Assembly: GCA_000149265.1 (NCBI GenBank)
Contig: CH002650.1
Location: 21,766-85,765, forward strand
DNA from: Ciona savignyi
Lineage: Eukaryota > Chordata > Ascidiacea > Phlebobranchia > Cionidae
Direction of reading: 5' to 3'
Length of the DNA stretch: 64,000 bases
A program made the translations under genes and the position numbers. The notes under the pieces were generated by a model. The model worked only from the letters and a program-made list of their open reading frames with translations. It had not been told where the DNA came from and searched no databases. Below are positions 53,654-64,000 of this stretch, one piece after another (within the stretch, counting starts at the first letter, position 1; every line of letters starts with the position of its first letter).

Positions 53654-56600
53654 ATGGGCAAAGGCGAAGAGCTGCTGGAGGCCATCAAATCACAGGACCT
53701 TGCAGCTGTGCAGAAGATATTGCACAAGGGTAAAGGGAAGATCCTAGGTTCTTCTAAGAAAGTCAACGTCAACTTTCAGGTCTGTTTGGCAAATATTTTC
53801 TTATCTTTTAGCCTTCAAAGTGGTTTCTTCTTAAAAAGCATGAGCTCGTGTGAATAAATTAGTATTTATTTATTTATTATATATCTACTAAAAGTAAGAA
53901 CAATTGCAAATGCTTGTGTTTAGTGCAACTACTGTTTGTGAGTTGGCTGTAGCCTTAATAGATACATCCATACCTGTGGGTGTGTGTGTAACAATTGTAT
54001 CAAGTATTCAAATAGTATAGAAAATGTAGTATTTGTAAAAGTTTAAATTATTTCTTTATAGGGAATTTATCCCAGAAATAGCCTTTTCACATACGTGCCT
54101 AATCAGTCATTCAGTGTATTTTGTATGGCTAAACCTTAACTATTAATGTAAGCATTGGTAATTTATTGCCTACAATAAAATAGCTACACGTTCCAGTACT
54201 TTCTTTACATCCATGTTTTATGTAGTAAACAAAGATGAATGAATGACACAGGATATCCTATGGTGCACTATTTACCCGCTTACGCAACATACATTGTAAT
54301 ATTATACCCATATAATCTATCCATTTACAAGTGTACAGGCCAATCGGGCCTTATTATCGAAATGACACACACACTGCACACTCAGTCAGTCTGTTTTAAC
54401 TACATTTCCAATATCCAGATGTGATTTTTTGTTTGAACTCCAAAATAGGTTCGAAGGACTCCACCTGGCTTTATTATTATCAGTCTGTATTTTGTCTTGT
54501 GATTTAAATCTAACACCACTACTTAATCAAGCGGATTAATTAATAGTGGAGCTGTATTAGCGATTTACTTTGTTGTTTTGAGATTATCAAATAAAATCAG
54601 ATAATAATATTAATTACCGATAATATCCTAATAAAAAATAAATTACACATATATATATATATAATTCTCATAATATAACTAAATATTCCAGCATTTTTAA
54701 TTTAATATTTCTTTTGTGTTATAATATTATTAAAATAAGTATTTTATTCTAATAATATTATAACACAAAAGAAATATTAAATTAGAAATGCTGGAATATT
54801 TAGTTCTATTAAACAACTCTACCACAAATTACTTGCAATATTTAAATGTATATATTTATATCGAAATATTGGTATATGCTACAAATAACAATCTACAAAT
54901 AAAAATTCTAGTAACTGTTCCGAAAATAATAACAAAATTTTGAAAGAGTTACAAACTTAATAAACGTTTGGGTTTATTAATTTTCTGTTTCAGTTTTGCA
55001 TCATGTTATTTTGCAGAATGAGGAAGGAATATGCCCTTTGCACCAGGCAGCCCTGCATGCAAACGTGGACATCGTGTGCTTGCTTATCGACGCACATGCT
55101 ACGTTAGACCTGCAGGATGGGAACGGTATGCGTGCTCTCCACTATTGTGCTTTGAAGGTAAATTGTTTATTTTCCACTAAACACACAACCAACCATTTCC
55201 TCCCCACAACACAGGAAAGCTTATGTAACAAAACCCACAGATGAAAGAAAAGTCAATGCTCTGTTGTAATGTGAAGTTGTTATTTTAGCGAAAACATTTG
55301 GTCACACGCAATATCATGTTACGTGAGGTTACTGATCATGGTGTTTGTTGTTGTCTTCTACCTGATTTTTCATCTCTTCACCTAATTACAAATATCTTAT
55401 GTTTATCGCATACATGCAGCACAAATATCAGCTTTTCCTTGTGCATACTCTGCTTACTATCTGTCAGACATTAAATTTAAATGCATGTTACATATATTAT
55501 AAGAAGTATATTATATTATTATTATTAATTCTATTACATACTTAAATGTTCCAGTACCGATGCTTATGTTTCTAGACAAAAAAGACATCATAATACATTA
55601 CAGTCCTTTTTTTTTCACTGGTATTCACCTTTTTTTGTGAAGAAAACTATGTGACTGCTCTAAACCATATAAGAAAATGCCGAGCATTATATTGACCAGA
55701 TGGGAAAGATTTTTTAAACATGACCTGAATTAAGAAATTTTGACCATGCCAATTATCTTTCAATTATCTTGGTCAAGAATCTTGTCAGCAATATCAATAG
55801 TTTGCAAATACAAACATGCACTGGGGATTGGATAAATGACAGTGGTGTTCATATTACCAATCAATAAGAGACTGTAAAATCTATCCAGACCATTAGTACT
55901 AGTTTTTTCAGAGGAAATCAGATGGTTTTGAGTAAAATAATACAAGAAGTTGGTAGCCTATCAGGATTGTTTTTGTGGGAATTAAAGTAACCTTTAGTAT
56001 TTTAATCCATCGGGCTGGAGATGTATGTGAGAATTGTTTGACCTTCGTACACCTGATCAAAACCAGCAGATATGTTTATTTATTGATGACTAATGTGGAA
56101 ATGTTTCAGCTCACGATTTTAACATAAAATGAACCGTTATGTCTAACATAAATCATATCATTGGCTATCAATTCAAGCCAAAAGCTAGTTTGATTTTAAA
56201 CTTTAAAGTTTACACATGTTGTGCAATAAAATTTCCAATTTTTTCACCTGATGTCCTGATTTATTTAAGTTTAACAAAATAAACAATCGATTTACCATTC
56301 TGTAATGCCCAATTTAAACACATATGGTAAATAATAGATTCTTATACCACAAGATAGTCTGACGTGAAGGTTATGTGTAATAAACTGGAAAGTGATTTGC
56401 TCAATTACTGGGTTGTGAGGCATCCGACTTACGTTGAAATCCCATTTATGTTACCATGAAGATCAAGATATGGGTGGAATGTAATAAGACCATCACACCT
56501 AGAAAAAAAATAGCAATATCATTTCGTCTGTATCCGCCCAAAAATATATGGGTTTTCTTTTGTTAAAACTCCGCAAATGATCTTTTTAAACTTATTTTGC

Positions 56601-59600
56601 GTAAGCACTGTTACACTCTTCTTTTCAACTTAGCATCATCTTACCCATCATAGGCTTCCCCATCGCACAAGTCACTTCGAGCACTTAGCCTAATAAAATC
56701 ATTAATTATTTGTTTTCCTCCATACATTTCCTCCATTCCTGTATATTTCTAAATCAACTCATTTATTTCTATATCTTTTTACTGCTTGTATTTTATCCAT
56801 TTTATTATAACAGTTTCCCTTTATGACATATATGCTTCCATTACCTACCCAACACACAAAACAATCGGGGAAATTCTATTAACTTGAGAAAGCATTGTTT
56901 TATGTGAGTCGTTTTTCTACATTTTTCCTAGGAAGGAAGTTCCTTGTGGTTTCGGCAATGTATGTTTGAGGAAACCTTTTATAGTATAGCTGTACGCCGT
57001 ACGGGTTAAGTAAAATTTCTTCAACAATAATAAGGAACGAAACCTCTTTACACAATGTACAATATATTATTCTGTTAAAATATATTGGGTATCATTGGTT
57101 GAATGAAAACATGAATAGAAACATTCTGCTTGCTCATAAGTTGCTATTATTCTGGTGGGCGTGGAAATCTATACTGAAATATTTTTAAATGGTTGGAGTA
57201 GGATGCCGTGAAGAAGTTCCTGTTTTAATTTTACCCTTTGATCTACTGGGTCATGCACCGATAACGACTTTGTCAAAGGATACAACCAACTACTCCCTAA
57301 TTTCGATCCAGCAATACAACACATTCTGCTAACCTAGGAACATGTGAATTATATACAACACACTGCAATAGCTGCGGTAACCCGACGATGGGCGCGAGGT
57401 GATCTGACAATCGCCCGTGTGTTAACCCCCTTGGTTTTCCCATTCACGGGGATAAACATAAATATCATATCCTATCCTTGTGGAATTGTCATTTCTATAA
57501 ATGATCACAAACTTTGCACTTAATCAGGGCAAGACAGAGGTGGTTGCCGTTTTATTGGAAAGTGGTTCGAAAGTGAGTGTCCCAGCAAAGAGTGGCGCCA
57601 CCCCCCTCCATCTAGCTGCCCAGTACGGCCACCAGCCAGTGTGTTCCATCTTGTTGCAGTACGGGGCAGACCCAGTCGTCCATAGACTTGATGGAGCTAC
57701 CCCACTTGACCTTGCATGTGAATTTGGACGATACCCGGTAAGCAGCTGGAAATTATTGTTGCGTTTTATGATATTTTTTTATTTAAAGTTTGGTGTTTTA
57801 TACCAAGTTTGATTTTTTTTACATGTTGTCTGTAAAGCAAGACATGCTTTTAACAATATATTTTTTGTCAAATAATTGCTTTAAACTTTATTTTTGTTTC
57901 TAATTTTTGTTGTGAGTGTGAATGGACGGTTCAATTGGTTTATAAAATTCTTAACGTTTTTCTTCCTTCCAAGGTCGTTGAGCTCTTTCTCAGCAACAGC
58001 AATTGCATCTCACTGTTGGAGTCATATTCGAGCCAGCATTTTGAGAACGAGCATTCACACTCCAACAGCCCCCTGCATGTTGCTGCCCGGAACGGCCACA
58101 TCAAGGTGATTCGACTTCTGCTACAGAGCGGGGCCAACATCAACTGGAAAACCTCATCAGGGACTTGTCTTCATGAGGCTGTTGCACATGAAAAGCTTGA
58201 GGTGATTGTAAACAGAGTTCTGGAAAACTGTGAGCTAATATCTACCGCAAATCAATTTACGATATGCAATGGTTATTGCATGTAATTCTTATATATTGTG
58301 GCAATTAAAATGGACCTTATGACGAGCCCCTTGCTTTTTTATGTTTTAATCAATGATTATTTGTCGGAGGGTATTGCTATAACAATGGCACGATAGAGTG
58401 TTTTCAGTTATAGTTCCCCCCCATTATTTCCATCAAACAAAACTAATTTAGCATGAAAATAACAATAAACTTTTGGTAGTAACAGAGCAATGGTACAACT
58501 ATCATTTATTGTCCCAGAATATAAAAGGCAAAAGGTAAACGCAAAATATCGAAATTTTTATCAAATTTTAAAACACATTAATTCGTGCAAAAAATAATTT
58601 AAAATTTTTAAAATTATGCGTGCTAAATATTTTCAATAAAGGTTTCCTGTATGTTGATGCGCATGGTATCATATTTAGTGATATACTGGTAGCTTACAAT
58701 TTCCGTCTAATTTCAGTGAAATTTGAACCCCTTACTAAGATGAATAATTTAGTGAGCAAGCCACAAATTTTGTTCATCTTAAAAGTGCATAATATGAATT
58801 GAACACGATTATAAGGACAGCTTTCTGTCTAGGTCATTTTAACCTTACATAATTTTATTATAATTCTTACATAGACTACAGTCCAATATCATTTTAAAAC
58901 TAAGCCTTTTAAACGATTTCTATAAATACAATTATTCGATACTTTTTTTAAATTCTAATATATTATTAAAACCTATCAATGTTGAATTTTTTATATATAT
59001 GGTAAACAAATGAAGACAAAACTAGTTCTAAACTTTACATTTACAACTTTTCATATTATTTTTTTTATTTTGCAATTCTGTAAATTCTATAACAGTTCCT
59101 AACTGTTATAAAGTTAATAACAGTTGTTTAAGGTAAAATTTTGAAATAGAACCGACAAATCGAAGCTAAAACGTCCGCCTAATGTATGTTTGTTCACAGA
59201 TATTGGATTCGTTCTTTATCAGTGATCTTAAAAGCATTTTCTGTTGTACATTGTACGTTTCCAAATAACCCCCAATGTGCAAGAAAAAAAGCAGATAAAC
59301 TATACTTATTCTAGAATGTCATTACATTTCTAAATGTCAGCCACTTATGTATGTTGATTTACTCAGCTATCTTTCCTGCTCATCAGGTGGTGCAGTTGCT
59401 TATTGATTGCGGTATCGATACAAGCAAACGAAGCGGCCTCGGACAAACTGCGTTCGATCTCGCCAGAAAGTTACCGAGTTCAAGAATCAATCGCGAGATT
59501 GTTCGAATGCTGACCGATGCTCAGCCAGGGTTCATCCAAGTAATTGAATTTTCCTGATCAATTTGAACCTCGATTGATTTTCACTCATAGCTGAATCAAT

Positions 59601-62600
59601 ATCCCAACCGCACATGTGTTATGCACAGGGCAGACTTCATACTTGACAATCATTTCCGACCATTGTGTAAGAGCTTTTACGAAGTACATAATGGGCACTG
59701 AAAGTTTAAATGTCATCTGTAGAATTGTGCTATTTATTCACTTTAGAAAAGTACCACAGTGTTATGTTGTTTGCTATTGCTATTATCGCCACTTTAATTA
59801 TGTTTGTACAAAATCATCCAATGCTTCACATAAGGGCAACACATCATTTAAAAAGGACGATAGAATTCAGTTTGCATTATTACATATACAGTTGTGAGTA
59901 ATTGAAGAAAGTTGATCGATTTGCGATTGATCCGCCATTTTGTTATTTCACTCCCTCATTCACTCACACATGGATAGAGAGATAACACGTGGCGCTTGTG
60001 CGTAATGTTGAGTGGTTGTTGTACACGCCAGACCACTTGATGACACTCTTGCACTTCCAGGTTTGCGCAATCAACGATTTCAAGAACGTGCTTGACCCCA
60101 CCAGCCTGTCCTTCACGAAGGGGACGATCATATCACTGCTCGAACGCAACAGCAACGGGAACTGGAAGGGAAAGATTGAAGGCTCGACGGGGAATCCCCC
60201 AAGGGTGGGATACTTCCCAAGCGCTTATGTGCAGCCGTATCATCGTAGCTTACATGGTAAGTGGGCTATTGTGTAACCTGTGTTTTTGGGATTCTCCATT
60301 GAAATAATGGAAAATGATTAAATAATGCTGAAAATATATAATTGCAAATTAAACTGCCAGGGTGCATGGATTAAACTTGTGTCTTTTTGTTATTAAACAT
60401 TTTAACACTGATGATGTAATGGTTTTGAACTACGATCAGTGATACTAAGTGCAGAATGGAAATCTTTCGCCATTAAAAGGCAGCAGAGATTGGCAGAATT
60501 CGTGCAACATTATTTGATGTCTTCTGATTGTATCACAAAATGTGTTTGTAGTATTTATATTTACCCAGATGGTTGCACCAGTATGTGTTGGAATGTTTGA
60601 TAAAGAAAACCATGCCGATTGATTTATTAATGCCTATTAGCTTTATTTAAATTGAAAAGTTACTTGAATATAAAGAATAGTTCTCAGACTATTCCACCTG
60701 CTACTACATTCACTTTTATATTAAATATATTCCTGCTTTAGTAGAGTTCAATAATTATAATTCACTTTGGCTTTCATTTTAAGCATAAGATTGAGTTACA
60801 ATCTATTCGAGGGCAAATCAATGCTGACGTTTTTATTTTTGTTGGTCCCCATTGTAAGACTCACTTAATATATTGAAGCAATATTTACTATGTTGTACCA
60901 TGCTGAGTTGTAGTAATGAAGTGTTAATTTTAGAAATTTGTCTTTCACAAATTACAAAATTGAGCAATGCGCTTTGACCATCAATATGAGAAGGCACATA
61001 ATGTAGTAAAAGGCATAGCAGATTGTCTATGCACTGATAAAGCCTTAAATAAATTGACATCATATATTAAGGCAGGTGTACCATATGTGTGTTACAAGGC
61101 ACTCCACCGTCTAATCCACTTTATCCGCTGCCCAACCACAGTGGGATTAGTTGAGGTGCTTAATCGTAATATTGTTCAAACACAAAAGCCAATCAACTTT
61201 ATTCTGCTTGATTAAACTTGACTGTTAAATAAATTTGGTCAACAAAACTGTTTGTTTTTTATAGACCTGAACAACTGAGAATATAAGATAGTCAGACGGT
61301 TTTTCGGGTGAAATATGAAAAATACTCAATTTTTATTTCTATGGGTTGCTAGTTTGTTGTCCGTTTCACTAAAGTGATTAGTCAACATTTTGTTCAATTT
61401 ATTCAAATTTGGTTGTATACCTCTATCAACTATTATTTAAAAAAAATAACACTTCTTTACTAATTTATTTTTAATAAATTATTTCCCCGATTATAGGATC
61501 TGACGACAGTGGTATCCACCCACATGACGACGATTGTATTGGGGCTTCAAACACCCCTCAACACATTGGTGGCCCCCCACAACCATCCCACCATAATAAG
61601 CACCACCAGGTGTGGCCGAAAGTCCCGATAAGCCCCTCAAATCGACCCCCACCCCATCCACCCAAGTACATCAACGTGGACCCATCTGGTGCCCATATTC
61701 CACAACCACTGGGAAATAAGGTAATTCCACCATCTGCTCCATGGCAAGGGGTCCCTTAATAAATACCTTCTGTTACCGTGGATCTAGGTTTTATTGTCCA
61801 AACAACCGAAATACATTAATTATATGGAATCACTTTTCACAATGTCTATCATCAGACTACCTGGTCCCCAGGTTAGGTTTGATTGAAAATATGAAATTAA
61901 AATATTGCAAAAAAAGGAGCAAATTAATCAAGTTATTGCATTTATGTCATTTTGAGCATTCAAATGGTGTCCGAAAGGTATTTAATAGGTATTCAAATGG
62001 CTTGTTATATAGTGACAGAAAAGTGTTTTACTTATTGTAGATTATAGTTTAAATATTATGTCCTGACTGGTGAATATCGCATTGTGTTTAAAAGTGTAAT
62101 TGTCTAAAACAGTAATAAATGAGGGTAAAGTACAATATTGCAATGAAACATTTGAAAAAACAACACATGCAACATTATCGCTTGTTATGCAGCTGAACTA
62201 AGCCTCTCCCCAAAGAGATTTTCAAATGAGATTTGCGTTGTTTTCTGAATAGAAAAACTGTTTTTAATTTCAAATGTTTTAAAAATGATGTGTCACATAA
62301 ATTAAATAAAAATTACAAACAAACACAAAAAATAATTATATATTTTAAAATTCTTTTGAGTTACTGGATTTCAAAAGAATGACAAATTTGACTTCATTCA
62401 TAATTTCAATTACAATCATTCAAACCCAACTGTAGTGCCTACCATAGGTTACCAGAGCTATTTATGGGTTTGATGCCATGTCTGCTAGGTGCCGTGCCCA
62501 ATCACACAACAAACTAGTTAACGGATGTATTCGAATGCAATAAGTTTTTTTATCAACTGATCTATCTTGCCTTAATGTAAGGACCAATTTTACTTATTAT

Positions 62601-63280
62601 GGTAGATGTTGTATAAATGCTTTTTACAGTATGACCAATACTTAACCCTGAGAATTCCCCATTTCACCCAGGTGATGTTGGTGAACCCCAATGTGAACAA
62701 CCCCAGTTATGACGATGTTATATACAGTCAACAAGTAAATGATCACCCCTCATCCAACCCCAACCCCCCGATTACTGTGTCACGCTCAACACAAGACATG
62801 GGGGTCCTCAAACCCCACATCTCCAACCCCGGGTAAGATAAAGTGGGAAAAGCTTCCATTTCAGACAGGATTATTAACATATACAAATTTGCATAATCAC
62901 AATGGTAAATTATTTTTGGTAAACCATTTTTAGTTTTGTTTACATGTCTGTTTCCATTCTAATCCCCAATTGTCTCTTTAGTTGTTCCCCACAACAATTT
63001 AGATATCCATGTTTTTTCTTGATTAATTTTTATGTTCAAAGAATGAATGTTGCTGTCGTTTTCATAAACCATTTAAAATCAAACCATCTCACTCGCAGGT
63101 ATGAAGATGTATTGATGGACCACTCGTCCAACGGATCCATCAGCACGACGACCACCATGTCTTCCCAGTACAATCGACAACGTGGTTCACCTCTGCCACA
63201 TGGAGCACCACAGAGTTGGCAGGACAACACACGGGGAACCCCCCAACAGAACATCGGAGCAAGAGAACACCCTACGTCTG
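53654..63280 (+). CDS. CASKIN-like ankyrin-repeat/SH3 scaffold, N-terminal part (continues past the window)
   Basis: CASKIN proteins are cytoplasmic scaffolds that, in vertebrates, link CASK and signalling partners at synapses. Exons: 53654-53779, 55017-55157, 57528-57737, 57974-58201, 59387-59539, 60061-60256, 61497-61720, 62672-62832, 63099-63280; phases agree and the last ends in phase 1 at a GTAAGT donor, so it continues. The start MGKGEELLEAIKSQD and ILGSSKKVNVNFQ matches the CASKIN N-terminus. Six ankyrin repeats span about residues 43-280 (PLHQAAL, ATPLHLAAQYGH, ATPLDLACEFGR, SPLHVAARNGH, TCLHEAV, TAFDLARK). An SH3-like domain follows (about 287-345, NWKGKIEGSTGNPPRVGYFP). The rest is Pro/Ser/His-rich linker; SAM domains expected downstream are not in the window. 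Six ankyrin repeats followed directly by SH3 argue against SHANK. Confidence 0.93.
53780..55016 (+). other. CASKIN-like intron 1 with long palindrome
   Basis: AT-rich intron; nothing coding. Contains the hairpin at 54677-54805. Confidence 0.7.
54677..54805. repeat. Near-perfect 129-bp palindrome
   Basis: Arms of about 55 nt (left starts AACTAAATATTCCAGCATTT; right ends AAATGCTGGAATATTTAGTT) around a 17-nt centre that is itself nearly self-complementary. Only a few mismatches or indels near the outer part of the arms. Confidence 0.88.
55158..57527 (+). other. CASKIN-like intron 2 (2.4 kb)
   Basis: AT-rich with no supportable exon. The right end holds a truncated SINE (57320-57478) that stops about 50 bp before the next exon. 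Confidence 0.7.
57320..57478 (+). mobile_element. SINE copy, plus orientation, 3' half
   Basis: Contains CAACACACTGCAATAGCTGC, CCCGACGATGGGCGCGAGG, GTGTGTTAACCCCCTTGG and the tail ATATCATATCCTATCC. The tRNA-like head is replaced by degraded sequence. Confidence 0.8.
58202..59386 (+). other. CASKIN-like intron 4
   Basis: AT-rich, 1.2 kb. No exon, repeat family or RNA gene recognised. Confidence 0.6.
60257..61496 (+). other. CASKIN-like intron 6
   Basis: 1.2 kb, AT-rich. The plus ORF 60967-61215 has no splice or family support. Nothing else seen. Confidence 0.6.
61721..62671 (+). other. CASKIN-like intron 7
   Basis: 0.95 kb, AT-rich. A short ORF (61741-62040) directly follows the donor and is read as intronic. 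A faint SINE-like trace near 62440-62520; nothing else. Confidence 0.55.
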
Positions 63281-63497
63281 GTAAGTTCCACAGCCATTGT
63301 TCGAAGTTCCAACATCTGTTATTCAGTGTTGTTACAACAGTTCAAAAACTCCTTGAAACTTTAGAAACTGTAATTAAATAAACAATTCCTACGTTTTTTT
63401 TGCATAATTACTCTCATGTGTGCTCATTTGGATTTACCTTAATGTACAGAATATGAGTTGACGGCATTCCTACATACAAATATATATGTGTATATAT

Positions 63498-64000
63498 TAG
63501 GGCTGCGAATTAACGGTTAATTTAAAAAACGGTTAACTGATGTAAAAATGATCGGTTAACCGTTAACCGATTTTCTTTAAACTACCATCAAATCGGCACC
63601 GTTTTTGGCAACAAACTTTCAGGCAGCCGTAAAGGGCAGCAAAGAAATAACGCGCGTGATTACCGGCATTATCAGGTCTTATTTATGCGTTACTTTATAG
63701 TTTTTAAACGTCACCTTAAGACACATAGTATAACTTTGATTGTAATGCGTAATATTGAGTTAAAAATCAAACAATCAGCGTCTGAATGGTTGCTTATATT
63801 ACGTTGACAATCAAACAATCGACGTGTGAATGGTGCGTATATTACGTTAATAATGAAACAATCAACGTGTGAATGGAGTTATGTATATTTGAAGATTATT
63901 AAAACCCAATTAAATGTGGGCGGTAAAGTAACGTTTCAAAATATGAATGAACGTGTGTGTTATATAGGTTGCGATTTTAAGGATTCTGTGCCACAAATTC
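63498..64000 (+). mobile_element. Left end of an hAT-like element, runs off the window
   Basis: Starts TAGGGCTGCGAATTAACGG at 63498, a hAT-type terminus, followed by clustered AACGGTTAA/GGTTAACCG motifs (63510-63570). Further in, at about 63758-63880, are three imperfect tandem units (AATCAAACAATC...CGTGTGAATGG), each 40-50 bp. The other end is outside the window. Confidence 0.5.

Overview
The window is eukaryotic nuclear DNA with small exons, GT-AG introns and AT-rich non-coding sequence. It most resembles an ascidian tunicate such as Ciona; that call is inferred from compact introns, single-copy versions of genes duplicated in vertebrates (one BRG1/BRM-type gene, one CASKIN-type gene) and mixed vertebrate/invertebrate protein character. 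Species cannot be fixed from sequence alone. There is no prokaryotic, viral or CRISPR content.

Layout, left to right: (1) 1-3909 (+), the 3' part of a CYP1-like cytochrome P450. (2) 4187-5861 (-) and 6051-8397 (+), two unrecognised membrane-protein genes in divergent orientation, sharing a 189-bp spacer that holds a palindromic CRE (TGACGTCA). (3) 8474-12695 (-), LRRC23, a radial-spoke leucine-rich-repeat protein. (4) 14146-19517 (+), a complete 14-exon animal lipoxygenase of 671 aa. (5) 21797-26421 (-), CDC20/Fizzy, the APC/C activator, 12 exons, 532 aa. (6) 28820-49940 (+), a BRG1/Brahma SWI/SNF ATPase, 36 exons, about 1706 aa. (7) 53654-63280 and beyond (+), the N-terminal part of a CASKIN-like scaffold (six ankyrin repeats and an SH3), running off the right edge.

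Gene models were built by joining ORF pieces at splice sites and checking intron phase. In every multi-exon gene all phases close; total lengths are multiples of three and close to those of human homologues. The genes look unrelated in function (detoxification, cilia, eicosanoid synthesis, cell cycle, chromatin, synaptic-type scaffold) and do not form a pathway or operon.

Introns and intergenic gaps are heavily colonised: a tRNA-derived SINE with a short ATCCT-type tail (at least 15 recognisable copies in both orientations), two 892-bp piggyBac-like elements in opposite orientation with TTAA duplications (one nested in another inverted-repeat element), a 322-bp hAT element keeping a transposase C-terminal scrap, a degraded LINE reverse transcriptase interrupted by another inverted-repeat element, a roughly 335-bp satellite array running into a 100-N assembly gap, several minisatellites and a 129-bp near-perfect palindrome.

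No convincing new biological system was found. The most useful leads are the two orphan membrane genes on a shared promoter, the lipoxygenase ending in Val, the CDC20 lacking the usual KEN and CRY motifs, and the twin/nested piggyBac insertions inside the BRG1 gene.
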